Shown: positions 43,688 through 53,422 of the stretch, piece after piece
How the letters are laid out: each line of letters starts with the position of its first letter
Position numbering within the stretch: the stretch's first letter is position 1
Assembly: GCF_018131185.1 (NCBI RefSeq)
Contig: NZ_JAFCJE010000004.1
Location: 186,001 to 250,000, forward strand
Direction: 5' to 3'
Source of the DNA: Bradyrhizobium diazoefficiens
Lineage (GTDB): Bacteria > Pseudomonadota > Alphaproteobacteria > Rhizobiales > Xanthobacteraceae
DNA: 64,000 nucleotides
Notes under the pieces: model-generated
What the model was told of the DNA's origin: nothing
The model's input: the letters and a program-made list of their open reading frames with translations, nothing else
The model's database searches: none
Made by a program: the position numbers and the translations under genes

Positions 43688-46600
43688 ATGGGTGTTTCCG
43701 AACCCTTCATCCGACGGCCCATCGCAACCTCGCTGCTCGGCATTGCGCTCTTGATCGGCGGGCTGCTCGGTTATTTCGCGCTGCCGGTCTCGGCGCTGCC
43801 GCAGGTCGATTTCCCGACCGTGCAGGTGACGACGCAGCTTCCGGGCGCCAGCCCCGACGTGATCGCCTCGCTGATCACCGCACCGCTCGAGCGGCAGCTC
43901 GGGCAGATCCCGTCGCTCTCGGCGATGAACTCGACGAGCTCGTTCGGCGTCAGCCAGATCTCGCTGCAGTTCGATCTCAATCGCGACATCGACGGCGCCA
44001 CTCAGGACGTGCAGGCTGCGATCAACGCGGCGGCCGGCGTCTTGCCAAAGACGCTGCCGTATCCTCCGATCTACGCCAAGGTGAATCCGGCGGACGCGCC
44101 GGTGATGACGCTGGCGCTGCGCTCCGACACCATTTCGCTGCGGGCGATGAGCGACATCGCCGACACGCTTCTGGCGCAACGGCTGAGCCAGATATCCGGC
44201 GTCGGGCGCGTCTCGGTGCTCGGCGGGCTGAAGCCGGCCGTGCGCATCCAGGCCGATCTGGCGCGGCTCGCCGCCTACGGCATCGCCATGGAAGATCTGC
44301 GCGCCGCAATTGCCAGTGCCAATGTCTCCGGGCCGAAGGGCTCGCTCGACGGCGCGCAGCAATCCTACATCATCGCGGCCAACGACCAGATCGCCGCGGC
44401 CGACGCCTACAAGCCCGTCATCATCGCCTACCGCAACGGCTCGCCGGTCACCATCGCCGATGTCGCGCAGATCGTCGACGGCCTGGAGAACGACCGCACC
44501 GGCGGCTGGTACCAGGGCACGCCGGCCGTCATCATCGACATCCAGCGCCAGCCCGGCGCCAACGTCATCGACGTCGTCAGCCAGATCCGCGCTGAAATCC
44601 CAAAAGTTCAGCGCGCGATCCCGGCCGGCGTGAACCTCACCATCGTCTCCGACCGTACCGTCACCATCCGCGCCTCGGTGCGCGACGTGCAGTTCACGCT
44701 GGTCCTTGCCGTCGTGCTGGTGACGCTGGTGGTGCTGCTGTTCCTGCGCTCGCTGCGCGCCACCCTGATCGCGGGCGTAGCGCTGCCGCTGTCGTTGATC
44801 ACAAGCTTCGGCGTCATGTATTTTGCCGGCTTCAGCCTCGACAATCTGTCGCTGATGGCGCTCACGATCGGGACCGGCTTCGTCGTCGACGACGCCATCG
44901 TCATGATCGAGAACATCGTCCGACACATGGAGAACGGCGACGGCCCGATGGAGGCATCGCTCAAGGGCGCCAGCGAAATCGGCTTCACCGTGATCTCGCT
45001 GACGGTCTCGCTGATCGCGGTGTTCATCCCGCTGCTGTTCATGTCGGGTCTCGTCGGCCGCATGTTCCGCGAATTCGCGCTGACCTTGACCATCGCCGTC
45101 GTCACCTCGGCCGTGGTCTCGCTGACGCTGACGCCGATGATGTGCTCGCGGCTGCTCAAGCACACCCATGAGGAGCTGGCGGTGCCGGGCCTCGCGGCGA
45201 TCAGCCGCTTCATCGACCGCACCGTCGAGGCCTATCATCGGACGCTGCTATGGGTGCTGGAACGCCAGCGCGCCACCTTGGTCGTGACTTTCGCCACGCT
45301 GGTAGCGACTCTGGTGCTCTATGTCGTCGCGCCAAAAGGCTTCCTGCCGCTGCAGGACACCGCCTCGATCACGGCGGTGACGGAGGCGGGGCCCGACGTG
45401 TCGTTCGCGGAGATGCAGAGGCGGCAGGCCGAGGTTTCCGACGCCATCCAGGCCGACCCTGATGTGACTGGCGTGGTCTCGGTCATTGGCGCAGGCTCGG
45501 TCAACCCGACCACCAATGTCGGGCGTCTTGTCATGACGCTGAAACCGCGCGGGGAACGGCGCGACGATGTGAGCGTGGTGATCACTCGGCTGAAGCAGCG
45601 GGTATCAGGCATCCCCGGCATGGCCGTCTATTTCCAGCCGGTGCAGGACGTGCAGATCTCGACCCAGTCGAGCCGCTCGCAATACCAGTACACGCTGACC
45701 GGCACCGATGCGACGCTGGTGTCGGAATGGGCGCGCAAGCTCGTCGCGGAGATGCGGCGCGATCCCCTGTTCCGCGACGTCTCCTCCGAGGCGCAGGAGG
45801 GCGGTCTGCGAGCGCAACTCGACGTCGATCGCACCCGCGCGGGCCAGCTCGGCGTCAGCCTCCAGGCCATCACCGACACGCTCAATGACGCCTTCGCGCA
45901 GCGGCAGATCTCGACGATCTACGGCCAGGCCAACCAGTACCGCGTGGTGCTGGAAGCGCTGCCGATGTACCAGCGCGATCCCTCGATCCTGTCCAAGCTC
46001 TATCTGCCGGGCGCTGCGAGCACCACCGCCGGCGCGCCTAACGCCCAGGTGCCGCTGTCGGCCGTGGCGACGCTGAAGCGCACCACTGCGCCGCTCGCGA
46101 TCTCGCACCAGGCGCAGTTCCCTTCGGTGTCGCTCAGCTTCAACCTCGCGCCGGGCGCGGCGCTCGGCGATGCCGTCGAGGCCGTGAAGACGATCGAGAC
46201 CAGGATCGGCATGCCCAACAGCATCGTCGGCGTCTATGCCGGCGATGCCGCCGAATTCGCCAAGGCGCTCGCCGGCCAGCCCTGGCTGCTGCTTGCCGCC
46301 GTGATCACGATCTACATCGTGCTCGGCGTGCTCTATGAAAGCTACATCCACCCGATCACCATTCTGTCGACGCTGCCCTCGGCCGGCGTTGGCGCGATCC
46401 TGGCGCTGATGTTGTGTGGGCAGGACCTCTCGGTGATCGGTCTGATCGGCATCATCCTGCTGATGGGCATCGTCAAGAAGAACGCGATCATGATGATCGA
46501 CTTCGCGCTCGAGGCCGAGCGCGGGCGGGGGATGTCGCCGCACGAGGCGATCGTGCAGGCATGCCTGCTGCGTTTCCGCCCCATCATGATGACGACGCTG

Positions 46601-46837
46601 GCGGCGCTGTTCGGTGCGCTGCCGCTGGCGATCGAGAGCGGCACCGGCGCCGAGCTGCGCTTTCCGCTCGGCATCTCCATCATCGGCGGCCTGCTGCTGA
46701 GCCAACTCCTGACGCTCTACACCACGCCCGTGATCTACCTCGCGCTCGACCGCATCAACCGCCGCCTCGAGCAGGCGCTGCCGCCGGCCGAATCCGGCGG
46801 TCCGCCCGTTGCGGGCGCGACCGAGGGGATGCAGTGA
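43688..46837 (+). CDS. RND multidrug efflux permease (MdtB/MuxB-like)
   Basis: A 1049-residue proton-driven inner-membrane pump subunit. It starts MGVSEPFIRRPIATSLLGIA, the usual RND N-terminus. Twelve helices and two large periplasmic loops follow. TM4 carries the proton-relay acids in GFVVDDAIVMIENIVRHMEN, and the matching Lys lies in LLMGIVKKNAIMMIDFALEA. In E. coli MdtBC, a B2C heterotrimer forms from two such proteins encoded side by side, and the same arrangement is seen here. The start at 43688 follows the adaptor stop by 37 bases; the long upstream frame is a shadow of the adaptor gene. Confidence 0.92.
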   Translation: MGVSEPFIRRPIATSLLGIALLIGGLLGYFALPVSALPQVDFPTVQVTTQLPGASPDVIASLITAPLERQLGQIPSLSAMNSTSSFGVSQISLQFDLNRDIDGATQDVQAAINAAAGVLPKTLPYPPIYAKVNPADAPVMTLALRSDTISLRAMSDIADTLLAQRLSQISGVGRVSVLGGLKPAVRIQADLARLAAYGIAMEDLRAAIASANVSGPKGSLDGAQQSYIIAANDQIAAADAYKPVIIAYRNGSPVTIADVAQIVDGLENDRTGGWYQGTPAVIIDIQRQPGANVIDVVSQIRAEIPKVQRAIPAGVNLTIVSDRTVTIRASVRDVQFTLVLAVVLVTLVVLLFLRSLRATLIAGVALPLSLITSFGVMYFAGFSLDNLSLMALTIGTGFVVDDAIVMIENIVRHMENGDGPMEASLKGASEIGFTVISLTVSLIAVFIPLLFMSGLVGRMFREFALTLTIAVVTSAVVSLTLTPMMCSRLLKHTHEELAVPGLAAISRFIDRTVEAYHRTLLWVLERQRATLVVTFATLVATLVLYVVAPKGFLPLQDTASITAVTEAGPDVSFAEMQRRQAEVSDAIQADPDVTGVVSVIGAGSVNPTTNVGRLVMTLKPRGERRDDVSVVITRLKQRVSGIPGMAVYFQPVQDVQISTQSSRSQYQYTLTGTDATLVSEWARKLVAEMRRDPLFRDVSSEAQEGGLRAQLDVDRTRAGQLGVSLQAITDTLNDAFAQRQISTIYGQANQYRVVLEALPMYQRDPSILSKLYLPGAASTTAGAPNAQVPLSAVATLKRTTAPLAISHQAQFPSVSLSFNLAPGAALGDAVEAVKTIETRIGMPNSIVGVYAGDAAEFAKALAGQPWLLLAAVITIYIVLGVLYESYIHPITILSTLPSAGVGAILALMLCGQDLSVIGLIGIILLMGIVKKNAIMMIDFALEAERGRGMSPHEAIVQACLLRFRPIMMTTLAALFGALPLAIESGTGAELRFPLGISIIGGLLLSQLLTLYTTPVIYLALDRINRRLEQALPPAESGGPPVAGATEGMQ

Positions 46838-49800
46838 TGGTATCGATCTCGGAGCCCTTCATCCGGCGCCCGGTCGCGACCACGCTGCTGTCGATCGGGC
46901 TGTTCCTTCTGGGTGTGGTCGCCTACAAGTTCCTGCCAGTTGCCTCGGTCCCGAACGTCGATTTTCCCGCCATCTTCGTCTCGGCCAGCCGGCCCGGCGC
47001 CGACCCGTCGGTGATGGCGGCGACGGTGGCCTCGCCATTGGAGCGGCGGCTGGGCGAGATCGCCGGCGTCAACCAGATCACTTCGACCTCGACGCTCGGC
47101 ACAACCAGCATCCAGCTCCAGTTCGACATCGGGCGCAACATCGACAAGGCCGCGCGCGACGTGCAGGCGGCGATCAACGCCGCGATGATCGACCTGCCGA
47201 GCGACCTGCCGACGCTGCCGCGCTTCCGCAAGGCCAATCCCGCCGGCGCGCCCGTCTTCGTGCTGGCGCTGACCTCGAAGACGCTGTCCGCCAGCGCAAT
47301 TTACGACGTCGCCGACACGGTGCTGGCGCAGCGCATCTCGCAGGTGCCCGGTGTCGGCGATGTCACGGTGTCAGGCGCCGACCAGCCGGCCGTGCGGGTC
47401 CAGCTCAACCCCGTCGCGCTGTCGAACGCCGGTATCGCCACCGACGACGTCAGGACCGCGATCGTCAACGCCAACCCGCTCGGTCCCGTCGGCATCTTCA
47501 ACGGCGAGCGCCAGAGCGAGACGCTGGCGCTCAACAAGCAGATGCGCACGGCGAAAGAGTTCCGCGACATCGTCATCAAGAGCTCTGGCGGCAATTTCGT
47601 GCGCCTGTCCGACGTCGCCGACATCGAGGATTCGGTCCGCAACGCGCGCTCGATTGCCTGGTTCAACAAGCAGCCGGCGGTGCTGATCCAGATCACCAAG
47701 CAGGGCGATGCCAACGTCATCGACACCGTCGACAGGGTGAAGGCGCTGATCCCCGAGCTCAGGCAATGGATTCCGGCCGGCGTCGAGATCTCGACCCTGG
47801 TCGACCGCACCGGCACGATCCGCGCCAGCGTGATGGACATGCAATGGACATTGCTGGCGACCGCGGTCCTGGTGATGGTCGTGGTGTTCGTGTTCCTGCG
47901 CAGGCTGACGCCGACGATCGCGGCCGGCATATCGGTGCCGCTGGCGCTGGCCGGCACCTGCGCCGGCATGTGGCTCGCGGGCTTCTCGATCGACAATCTC
48001 TCGCTGATGGCGCTCGCGATCTCGGTCGGCTTCGTGGTCGACGACGCCATCGTCATGATCGAGAACATGTACCGCAATCTCGAGCAAGGCATGCGGCCGT
48101 TCCGGGCCGCGCAGGAGGGCGCCAAGCAGATCGGATTCACGGTGGTCTCGATCAGCCTGTCGCTGATCGCGGCGTTCACGCCGCTGATCTTCATGGACGG
48201 CATCGTCGGCCGCCTCTTGCGCGAATTCTCGCTGACGCTGACCTTCGCCATCCTGGTTTCGACGCTGGTGTCGCTCACGGTGACGCCGATGATTTGCGCC
48301 CATTACATCCGCCAGACCACGTCCAGCACGGCGACCCTGTTCGATCGGCTGATCGAGGGCTCGCTGTCGCGCATCGTCGCGCTCTACACCCGTAGTTTGC
48401 GCACCGTGCTGGAGTTCCCGCTGCTGACGCTGCTGGTGTTCTTCGCCACCATCGGCCTCACCGTGACGCTCTACATCAAGGTCCCCAAGGGCTATTTCCC
48501 GACCGACGATTCCGGGTTCATCATCGGTGCGACACGCGCCTCGGCAGATATTTCGTTCCAGTCGATGCTTGGCCTCCAGCAACGCCTCGCCGACATCGTG
48601 ATGCAGGATCCGGCGGTCGCCGGCATCGGCTCGACCGTCGGCAGCGGAGGCGGGCCGGGGGGAGCGACCTCGAACCGCGGCACCATGTTCATCAGTCTGA
48701 AGCCGCCTGAGGAGCGCCAGCACGTTTCGACCCAGGTCGTGATCGACCGGCTCAGGCGCGCGTTGTACCCCGTGCCCGGCATCCGTCTCTTCATGTTCGC
48801 AGCCCAGGACGTCCGCGCCGGCGGGCGCCAGAGCGATTCCGATTACCAGTACACGCTGACCAGCACCGACCTCAGTCTGCTGCAGAAATGGGCGCCGATC
48901 GTCGCCAAGCGCATGGAGAGCGTCGAGGGGATCACCGACATCTCCAGCGACCGCGATCCCGGCGGGCTTCAACTGACCTTGGCGATCGACCGCCAGAAGG
49001 CCTCGGCCCTCGGCGTCAGGGTGCAGGACATCGACAACGCGCTGAACAACGCCTTCTCGCAGAGGCAGATCTCGATCATCTACACCCAGCGCAACCAGTA
49101 CATGACCGTGCTGGAGATCGATCCGAAATTCCAGGTCGATCCCTCCAACCTCGAGCGCATCTATGTCGCGGGCGCGGGCGATGCCCAGGTGCCGCTGTCG
49201 GCCGTGGTGCGCGCGACGCGTGGCCTTGCCGCGCTCGCGGTCTATCACTCGCAGTCGTTCCCCTCGACGACGGTGTCGTTCAACCTGCTGCCGGACGTGC
49301 AGCTCCAGGCGGCGACGCAGAACATCCAGCGGGCGGTGGAGGAGCTGCACATGCCGGAGGGCATCCGCGGCAGCTTCGACGGCAATGCCGGCGACTTCGC
49401 CAAGACCAGCGGCCGCCAACCGCTTCTGATCCTCGGTGCGCTGGTGGCGATGTATATCGTGCTCGGGGTACTCTACGAAAGTCTTGCCCATCCACTCACG
49501 ATCATCTCGACGTTGCCCTCCGCCGGGCTCGGTGCGCTGCTCGCCCTGCAGCTCACCAACACGCCGCTGACCGTGATCGCCTTCGTCGGCATCATCCTCT
49601 TGATCGGCATCGTCAAGAAGAACGGCATCATGATGGTCGATTTCGCGCTCGACGCCGAACGCCAGCGCGGCCTGTCCTCGGCTGAGGCGATCTTCGAGGC
49701 CTGCCAGGCGCGCTTCCGCCCGATCCTGATGACGACCATGGCGGCGTTGTTCGCCGGCATTCCGCTCGTGGTGGCGACCGGCCCCGGCACGGAGCTGCGC

Positions 49801-49941
49801 CGTCCGCTCGGTATCACCATCATCGGCGGCCTGTTCGTCTCGCAGATCCTGACGCTCTACACCACGCCCGTGATCTACCTCCTGATCGACCGCCTGCGGC
49901 GGCGGTCCGCGCCGCGGCCGATGGCTGCACCCGCGGAATAG
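46837..49941 (+). CDS. RND multidrug efflux permease (MdtC/MuxC-like)
   Basis: The 1034-residue second pump subunit, overlapping the previous stop by one base (TGATG). It begins MVSISEPFIRRPVATTLLSI. The proton-relay region is VGFVVDDAIVMIENMYRNLE in TM4, and IGIVKKNGIMMVDFALDAER in TM10. It is clearly paralogous to the preceding permease but divergent across both porter loops, as expected for heteromeric MdtB/MdtC partners. End of the four-gene operon; the DTW gene follows 37 bases on and may be co-transcribed by chance. Substrates cannot be inferred. Confidence 0.92.
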   Translation: MVSISEPFIRRPVATTLLSIGLFLLGVVAYKFLPVASVPNVDFPAIFVSASRPGADPSVMAATVASPLERRLGEIAGVNQITSTSTLGTTSIQLQFDIGRNIDKAARDVQAAINAAMIDLPSDLPTLPRFRKANPAGAPVFVLALTSKTLSASAIYDVADTVLAQRISQVPGVGDVTVSGADQPAVRVQLNPVALSNAGIATDDVRTAIVNANPLGPVGIFNGERQSETLALNKQMRTAKEFRDIVIKSSGGNFVRLSDVADIEDSVRNARSIAWFNKQPAVLIQITKQGDANVIDTVDRVKALIPELRQWIPAGVEISTLVDRTGTIRASVMDMQWTLLATAVLVMVVVFVFLRRLTPTIAAGISVPLALAGTCAGMWLAGFSIDNLSLMALAISVGFVVDDAIVMIENMYRNLEQGMRPFRAAQEGAKQIGFTVVSISLSLIAAFTPLIFMDGIVGRLLREFSLTLTFAILVSTLVSLTVTPMICAHYIRQTTSSTATLFDRLIEGSLSRIVALYTRSLRTVLEFPLLTLLVFFATIGLTVTLYIKVPKGYFPTDDSGFIIGATRASADISFQSMLGLQQRLADIVMQDPAVAGIGSTVGSGGGPGGATSNRGTMFISLKPPEERQHVSTQVVIDRLRRALYPVPGIRLFMFAAQDVRAGGRQSDSDYQYTLTSTDLSLLQKWAPIVAKRMESVEGITDISSDRDPGGLQLTLAIDRQKASALGVRVQDIDNALNNAFSQRQISIIYTQRNQYMTVLEIDPKFQVDPSNLERIYVAGAGDAQVPLSAVVRATRGLAALAVYHSQSFPSTTVSFNLLPDVQLQAATQNIQRAVEELHMPEGIRGSFDGNAGDFAKTSGRQPLLILGALVAMYIVLGVLYESLAHPLTIISTLPSAGLGALLALQLTNTPLTVIAFVGIILLIGIVKKNGIMMVDFALDAERQRGLSSAEAIFEACQARFRPILMTTMAALFAGIPLVVATGPGTELRRPLGITIIGGLFVSQILTLYTTPVIYLLIDRLRRRSAPRPMAAPAE

Positions 49942-49978
49942 GTTGTTGAAGCGCCGCATCAAGCGTATAGCGGCGCCC

Positions 49979-50710
49979 ATGTCGAACCCGCCAGATACGG
50001 CCGCCGCCGAACAGATCCCCGAATGCCCGCATTGCCAGAAGCCGATGCCGCTGTGCATCTGCGACAGCGTCACGCCGATTGAAAATCGGCTGTCGCTCCT
50101 GATCCTCCAGCATCCGCAGGAGCAGGACAGGGCGCTCGGCACCGCGCGCCTGCTCGCCAGGCATTTCCCCGATGCCACGGTGCGGGTCGGCCTGTCCTGG
50201 CCGAGCCTGTCCAAGGCGTTGGGGCGGCCGGTCGAGAATGCCTCACACTGGGCCGTGCTCTATCTCGGCTCGGCACGCGCCGCCGATCTCGAAGTCGAGG
50301 GCGAGATCGTCGCGCTCAACCGCAAGGGCCAGGTTGCGGACAACCAACGCGCGATCCTCGGCAAGCTCGAAGGCGTGGTGCTGCTCGACGGCACATGGAG
50401 CCAGGCGAAGGCGCTGTGGTGGCGCAATCCCTGGATGCTGAAGTGTCAGCGCGTGATCCTCAACCCGGCGCACCCCTCTCGCTATGGGCGCCTGCGCCGC
50501 GAGCCGCGCAGCGACGGGCTCTCGACCATCGAGGCCGCGGCGACGATACTCGCCGGCCTCGAGCGGCGTCCCGACATCGCCGACACGCTGCATGCGAGTT
50601 TTGAACGGCTGTTGACACGCTACCGCGAGGTCCAGGCCGAGATGCCGGAACTGGCGCCCAAACCCGCCCCGAAGGGTCGGCGCGACTTCCGGCGGCGCAA
50701 ACGAGCCTGA
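49979..50710 (+). CDS. DTW-domain protein, probable tRNA-uridine aminocarboxypropyltransferase
   Basis: A 243-residue cytosolic protein of the TapT/TuaA (DTW) family, which adds a 3-amino-3-carboxypropyl group from SAM to uridine in tRNA. The N-terminal zinc-like cluster is CPHCQKPMPLCICDS. The namesake motif is present as LLDGTWSQAKAL. The distal conserved block SRYGRLRREPRSDGLSTIEA matches the family's S-Y-R-P-LSTxEA signature. The C-terminus is a basic tail (KGRRDFRRRKRA). ATG 49979 is used; the frame from 49943 adds 12 basic residues that may or may not be translated. Confidence 0.85.
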   Translation: MSNPPDTAAAEQIPECPHCQKPMPLCICDSVTPIENRLSLLILQHPQEQDRALGTARLLARHFPDATVRVGLSWPSLSKALGRPVENASHWAVLYLGSARAADLEVEGEIVALNRKGQVADNQRAILGKLEGVVLLDGTWSQAKALWWRNPWMLKCQRVILNPAHPSRYGRLRREPRSDGLSTIEAAATILAGLERRPDIADTLHASFERLLTRYREVQAEMPELAPKPAPKGRRDFRRRKRA

Positions 50711-50742
50711 CTTCGCCCCGCTTGATCTGTACGGTTGATTGC

Positions 50743-50764
50743 CCCGCGAAGCGCGGGCATTTTG
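50743..50764 (+). terminator. Weak rho-independent terminator after the DTW gene
   Basis: Stem CCCGCG / CGCGGG with AAG loop, followed by CATTTTG, 33 bases after the stop. The stem is short and the T-run interrupted. Confidence 0.45.
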
Positions 50765-50909
50765 AGGCCATCCGTCGAAACGGGTCGCGATCCGCTTTCC
50801 TGCTGCGGCATCGGAGAGCGGCAACCGAAGGGGCAGTCGAATTCAGCTCGCGGCGAAGGAAATCCTGACACAGGCAGCGCGGCCCGATCGCTGGGGCACA
50901 CTCGCGCTG

Positions 50910-51626
50910 ATGGACATTTCGCTGCGCTACCGGCGGACCGTGATCGGCCCGCTCTGGATCACGCTGACTCTCGCTGCGACGATCGCAAGCGTCGGCACGG
51001 TCTATGCGGCGCTGTTCAAGCAGGACATCGCTGCCTTCCTGCCGTCCTTCGCGATCGGCCTCATCGTCTGGACGCTGATCGCCACGACGCTCCAGGAGGG
51101 CTCCAACATCTTCGTGGTATCAGGTCATCTCATCAAGGCGGTGCCGGCGCCTCTGATCGTTCATGTCCTCCAGATGATCGCGCGCAACGTCCTCATCTTC
51201 GCGCATCACCTGGTGATCGTCGTGCTGCTCTACGTCGTGATGCCCTGGCCGCTGCACTGGAACATGCTGCTCGCGGTGCCCGGCTTTGCGATCCTGTTTC
51301 TTGTGCTGCTCGGCGGCGCGGTCGCGCTCGGCATGCTCTGCGCGCGTTTTCGCGATATCGGTTCGGCGATCGTCAGCGGCCTGCAGTTCATCTTCTTTCT
51401 CACGCCGATCATCTGGACCGAGGAAAGCGCGCGGGGCACCAACTTTCACTGGCTGACCTGGGTCAATCCGTTTGCGACGCTGCTAGATCTCGTGCGCCGA
51501 CCGCTGTTGTCGCAGCCGACCGATGCGGGGCAATGGCTGCTCGGGGCAGTCTATGCGATCGCCGTGGCCGCCATCGGCCTCGGCTGTTACGCAAAATACC
51601 GCAATCGCGTGGCGTATTGGCTGTGA
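50910..51626 (+). CDS. ABC-2 type permease for polysaccharide/glycolipid export (Wzm-like)
   Basis: An inner-membrane permease with six helices. It contains the family-typical SLRYRRTVIGPLWITLTLAA and, near the end, FFLTPIIWTEESARGTNFHW..WVNPFATLLDLVRRPLL. It pairs with the ATPase that starts 8 bases later to export a polyprenol-linked O-antigen- or polyol-phosphate-like glycan. The start is a problem. The frame upstream of the first ATG (50910) reads IQLAAKEILTQAARPDRWGT LALM-, exactly the amphipathic N-terminal helix expected in homologues. No ATG, GTG or TTG occurs between the preceding in-frame stop and 50910. ATT 50841 or CTG 50865 (with AAGGA just upstream) could be the true start. Confidence 0.85.
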   Translation: MDISLRYRRTVIGPLWITLTLAATIASVGTVYAALFKQDIAAFLPSFAIGLIVWTLIATTLQEGSNIFVVSGHLIKAVPAPLIVHVLQMIARNVLIFAHHLVIVVLLYVVMPWPLHWNMLLAVPGFAILFLVLLGGAVALGMLCARFRDIGSAIVSGLQFIFFLTPIIWTEESARGTNFHWLTWVNPFATLLDLVRRPLLSQPTDAGQWLLGAVYAIAVAAIGLGCYAKYRNRVAYWL

Positions 51627-51633
51627 TGCGCGC

Positions 51634-52386
51634 ATGACCACCACGGCCCACATCGTGCTTCGCGACGTCTCGGTCACGTTTCCGGTGCTGTCGTTTCGGG
51701 ACCGCTCGCTGCGCAGCCGGTTCGTCAACGCCGTGACGCTGCGGCGGAAGGCGGCGGTCTCGCACCTCATCACGGCGCTGAGCGGGGTCAACCTCGACAT
51801 CCGCGCTGGCGACCGCCTCGCCATCATCGGCGCCAATGGCGCCGGCAAGACCACGCTGCTGCGGGTTCTCGCCGGCATCTACCATCCGACGGCGGGGAGC
51901 ATCGACGTGCTCGGCCGCCGCCTGTCGCTGTTCGATCTGTCGGCCGGCTTCGACGAGGAAGCCACCGGCTACGAGAACATCATGCGGCGCGGGCTCGTGA
52001 TCGGCGCGCGGCGGGCCGAGATCGATGCGCGGCGCGCCGAGATCGCCGAGTTCACCGAACTCGGCGACCGGCTCGATCTGCCGCTGCGCACCTATTCGAG
52101 CGGCATGATGCTGCGCCTGATCTTCGCGGTCGCAACCGCGGTCGAGGGCGAGATCGTGCTGCTCGACGAATGGATCGGCGTCGGCGACCAGCAATTCCGC
52201 AAGAAGGCGCGGCAGCGGTTAGATGAGATCGTCGCCCGCGCCGGCATCCTGGTGCTCGCCTCGCACGACGTCGAAATGATCAAGAGCACCTGCAACCGGG
52301 CGATCCTGCTGGAGCAGGGGCGGATCACGGCGGCCGGCACGACCGAGGAGATTCTCGGCCGCTACCTCGGCGCGGCCAAGGCCTAG
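51634..52386 (+). CDS. ABC transporter ATP-binding protein for polysaccharide export (Wzt/KpsT-like)
   Basis: A 250-residue ATPase. Walker A is IIGANGAGKTTLLRVLAGIY, and the signature is the Wzt-type YSSGMMLRLIFAVATA in place of LSGGQ. Walker B is EIVLLDEWIGVGDQQFRKKA and the switch His is LASHDVEMIKSTCNRAILLE. There is no C-terminal carbohydrate-binding domain like that of O9a Wzt, so chain-length coupling is not expected. The N-terminus holds an extra ~35 residues with FPVLSFRDRSLRSRFVNAVT before the P-loop, usual in TagH/RfbE types. No glycan synthesis genes are adjacent, so the cargo is unknown. Confidence 0.9.
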   Translation: MTTTAHIVLRDVSVTFPVLSFRDRSLRSRFVNAVTLRRKAAVSHLITALSGVNLDIRAGDRLAIIGANGAGKTTLLRVLAGIYHPTAGSIDVLGRRLSLFDLSAGFDEEATGYENIMRRGLVIGARRAEIDARRAEIAEFTELGDRLDLPLRTYSSGMMLRLIFAVATAVEGEIVLLDEWIGVGDQQFRKKARQRLDEIVARAGILVLASHDVEMIKSTCNRAILLEQGRITAAGTTEEILGRYLGAAKA

Positions 52387-52466
52387 CGCTTCTGAAACGC
52401 GTCGGGAAAGTGGGACGAAGGCGGTTGCCTAAACCCTGCATCCCCTATATTGCTCCGCCCTTACGG

Positions 52467-52540
52467 GGCCACGTGGCGGAGTGGTTACGCAACGGTCTGC
52501 AAAACCGTGTACACCAGTTCAATTCTGGTCGTGGCCTCCA
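52467..52540 (+). tRNA. tRNA-Cys (anticodon GCA)
   Basis: The acceptor stem is GGCCACG / CGTGGCC. The anticodon stem ACGGT / ACCGT encloses loop CTGCAAA (anticodon GCA), and the T-arm contains CCAGTTCAATTCTGG. Discriminator T and encoded CCA end at 52540; 74 bases in all. Confidence 0.95.
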
Positions 52541-52741
52541 TTCCAAATCTCTGATTTTTCAGCAAAATTCGATCTCGGCGCGGGTTCCGCCGACGTTGCG
52601 CGCGGTTGTCCGCCGAGGAGAGGGCGGCTCGGTCACCGGGATTGCCCGGGACCTGCTGGAAACGTCCGATTCACGCCCGCTGGCATAGAGTTCGCATCTG
52701 CGAAGTGATGCGACTTTCATCAACGAGCGCTGGAGCACCCC

Positions 52742-52888
52742 GTGGGCGAGATCGTCCGATTTGTCCCGAAAACCGAGCTTGAGCGGGCTCGCCTCATCCG
52801 CGAGGCCCGCGCGATCTATGACAGCATCTTTCCATCGGCCGCATCCGAGCGGGCGACGCAGGATGGCGAGGATCGCGTCAAGCCCTGA
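52742..52888 (+). CDS. Small protein of unknown function (48 residues)
   Basis: A GTG-started frame reads (M)GEIVRFVPKTELERARLIR, then EARAIYDSIFPSAASERATQ and DGEDRVKP. It is charged and helical with no signal. I recall near-identical starts (GEIVRFVPK.ELERARLIREAR) among short Bradyrhizobium proteins. It lies downstream of tRNA-Cys. Function unknown. Confidence 0.58.
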   Translation: MGEIVRFVPKTELERARLIREARAIYDSIFPSAASERATQDGEDRVKP

Positions 52889-52971
52889 TCGTTGCGGCGC
52901 CGGGTTTCCAGGTGCTGCCTTCAAGCAAAACGCCAGCGAGGCGGGCGCTTCGGTTCACGGAGAAGGCGGCC

Positions 52972-53169
52972 TCAGCAGGCCGCGTACCAGCCGTCGGGAA
53001 ACGGCAGGAGGGGCCAGGCGCCGTCATTGTCATTGGCCGCATTGGGCGTTGCGTCAAAACTCCACGAGCGGGACACGAATTCCTCCTCCCGCGCGGCAGC
53101 GAAATCTTCAATGACCATGGCGTCCCGGACGGCTTCCAGCAGCAAGTTGAATTCGGCTTCGCTTCTCAT
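52972..53169 (-). CDS. Small protein of unknown function (65 residues)
   Basis: The reverse strand encodes MRSEAEFNLLLEAVRDAMVI, then EDFAAAREEEFVSRSWSFDA and a Trp/Pro-rich end (GAWPLLPFPDGWYAAC). The first half is an acidic helix. A GAGGG patch lies before the ATG. The codon pattern looks coding. Family unknown. Confidence 0.5.
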   Translation of the reverse strand: MRSEAEFNLLLEAVRDAMVIEDFAAAREEEFVSRSWSFDATPNAANDNDGAWPLLPFPDGWYAAC

Positions 53170-53422
53170 CGCACCCTCGCAGAACGCGGACGGCGCAATG
53201 TCGCAAAGCCGGCTTGTTACCCGATTGATCCGATCGTTCGCATTTTAGCGATCCTGCGATCGGGTTCGGAATGGTTAGCGAATTCTAAAAGTCCCTTGAG
53301 GACCCTAGGTTCCTCCGCTGCGCCGGCCGTGTGAAAGAGATCACATCCTGGGCGCTTTATTTCTCCTACCCCTTCGCACACCGACCGATGCAGGCCGGAG
53401 CGGGGCAGACAGGAGACTGGTC

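Noticed and set aside
47371..50214. 947-codon reverse frame over the second RND permease
   Set aside because: Low-complexity QRRD/HRH composition typical of antisense shadow; the + strand encodes a complete pump and DTW protein.
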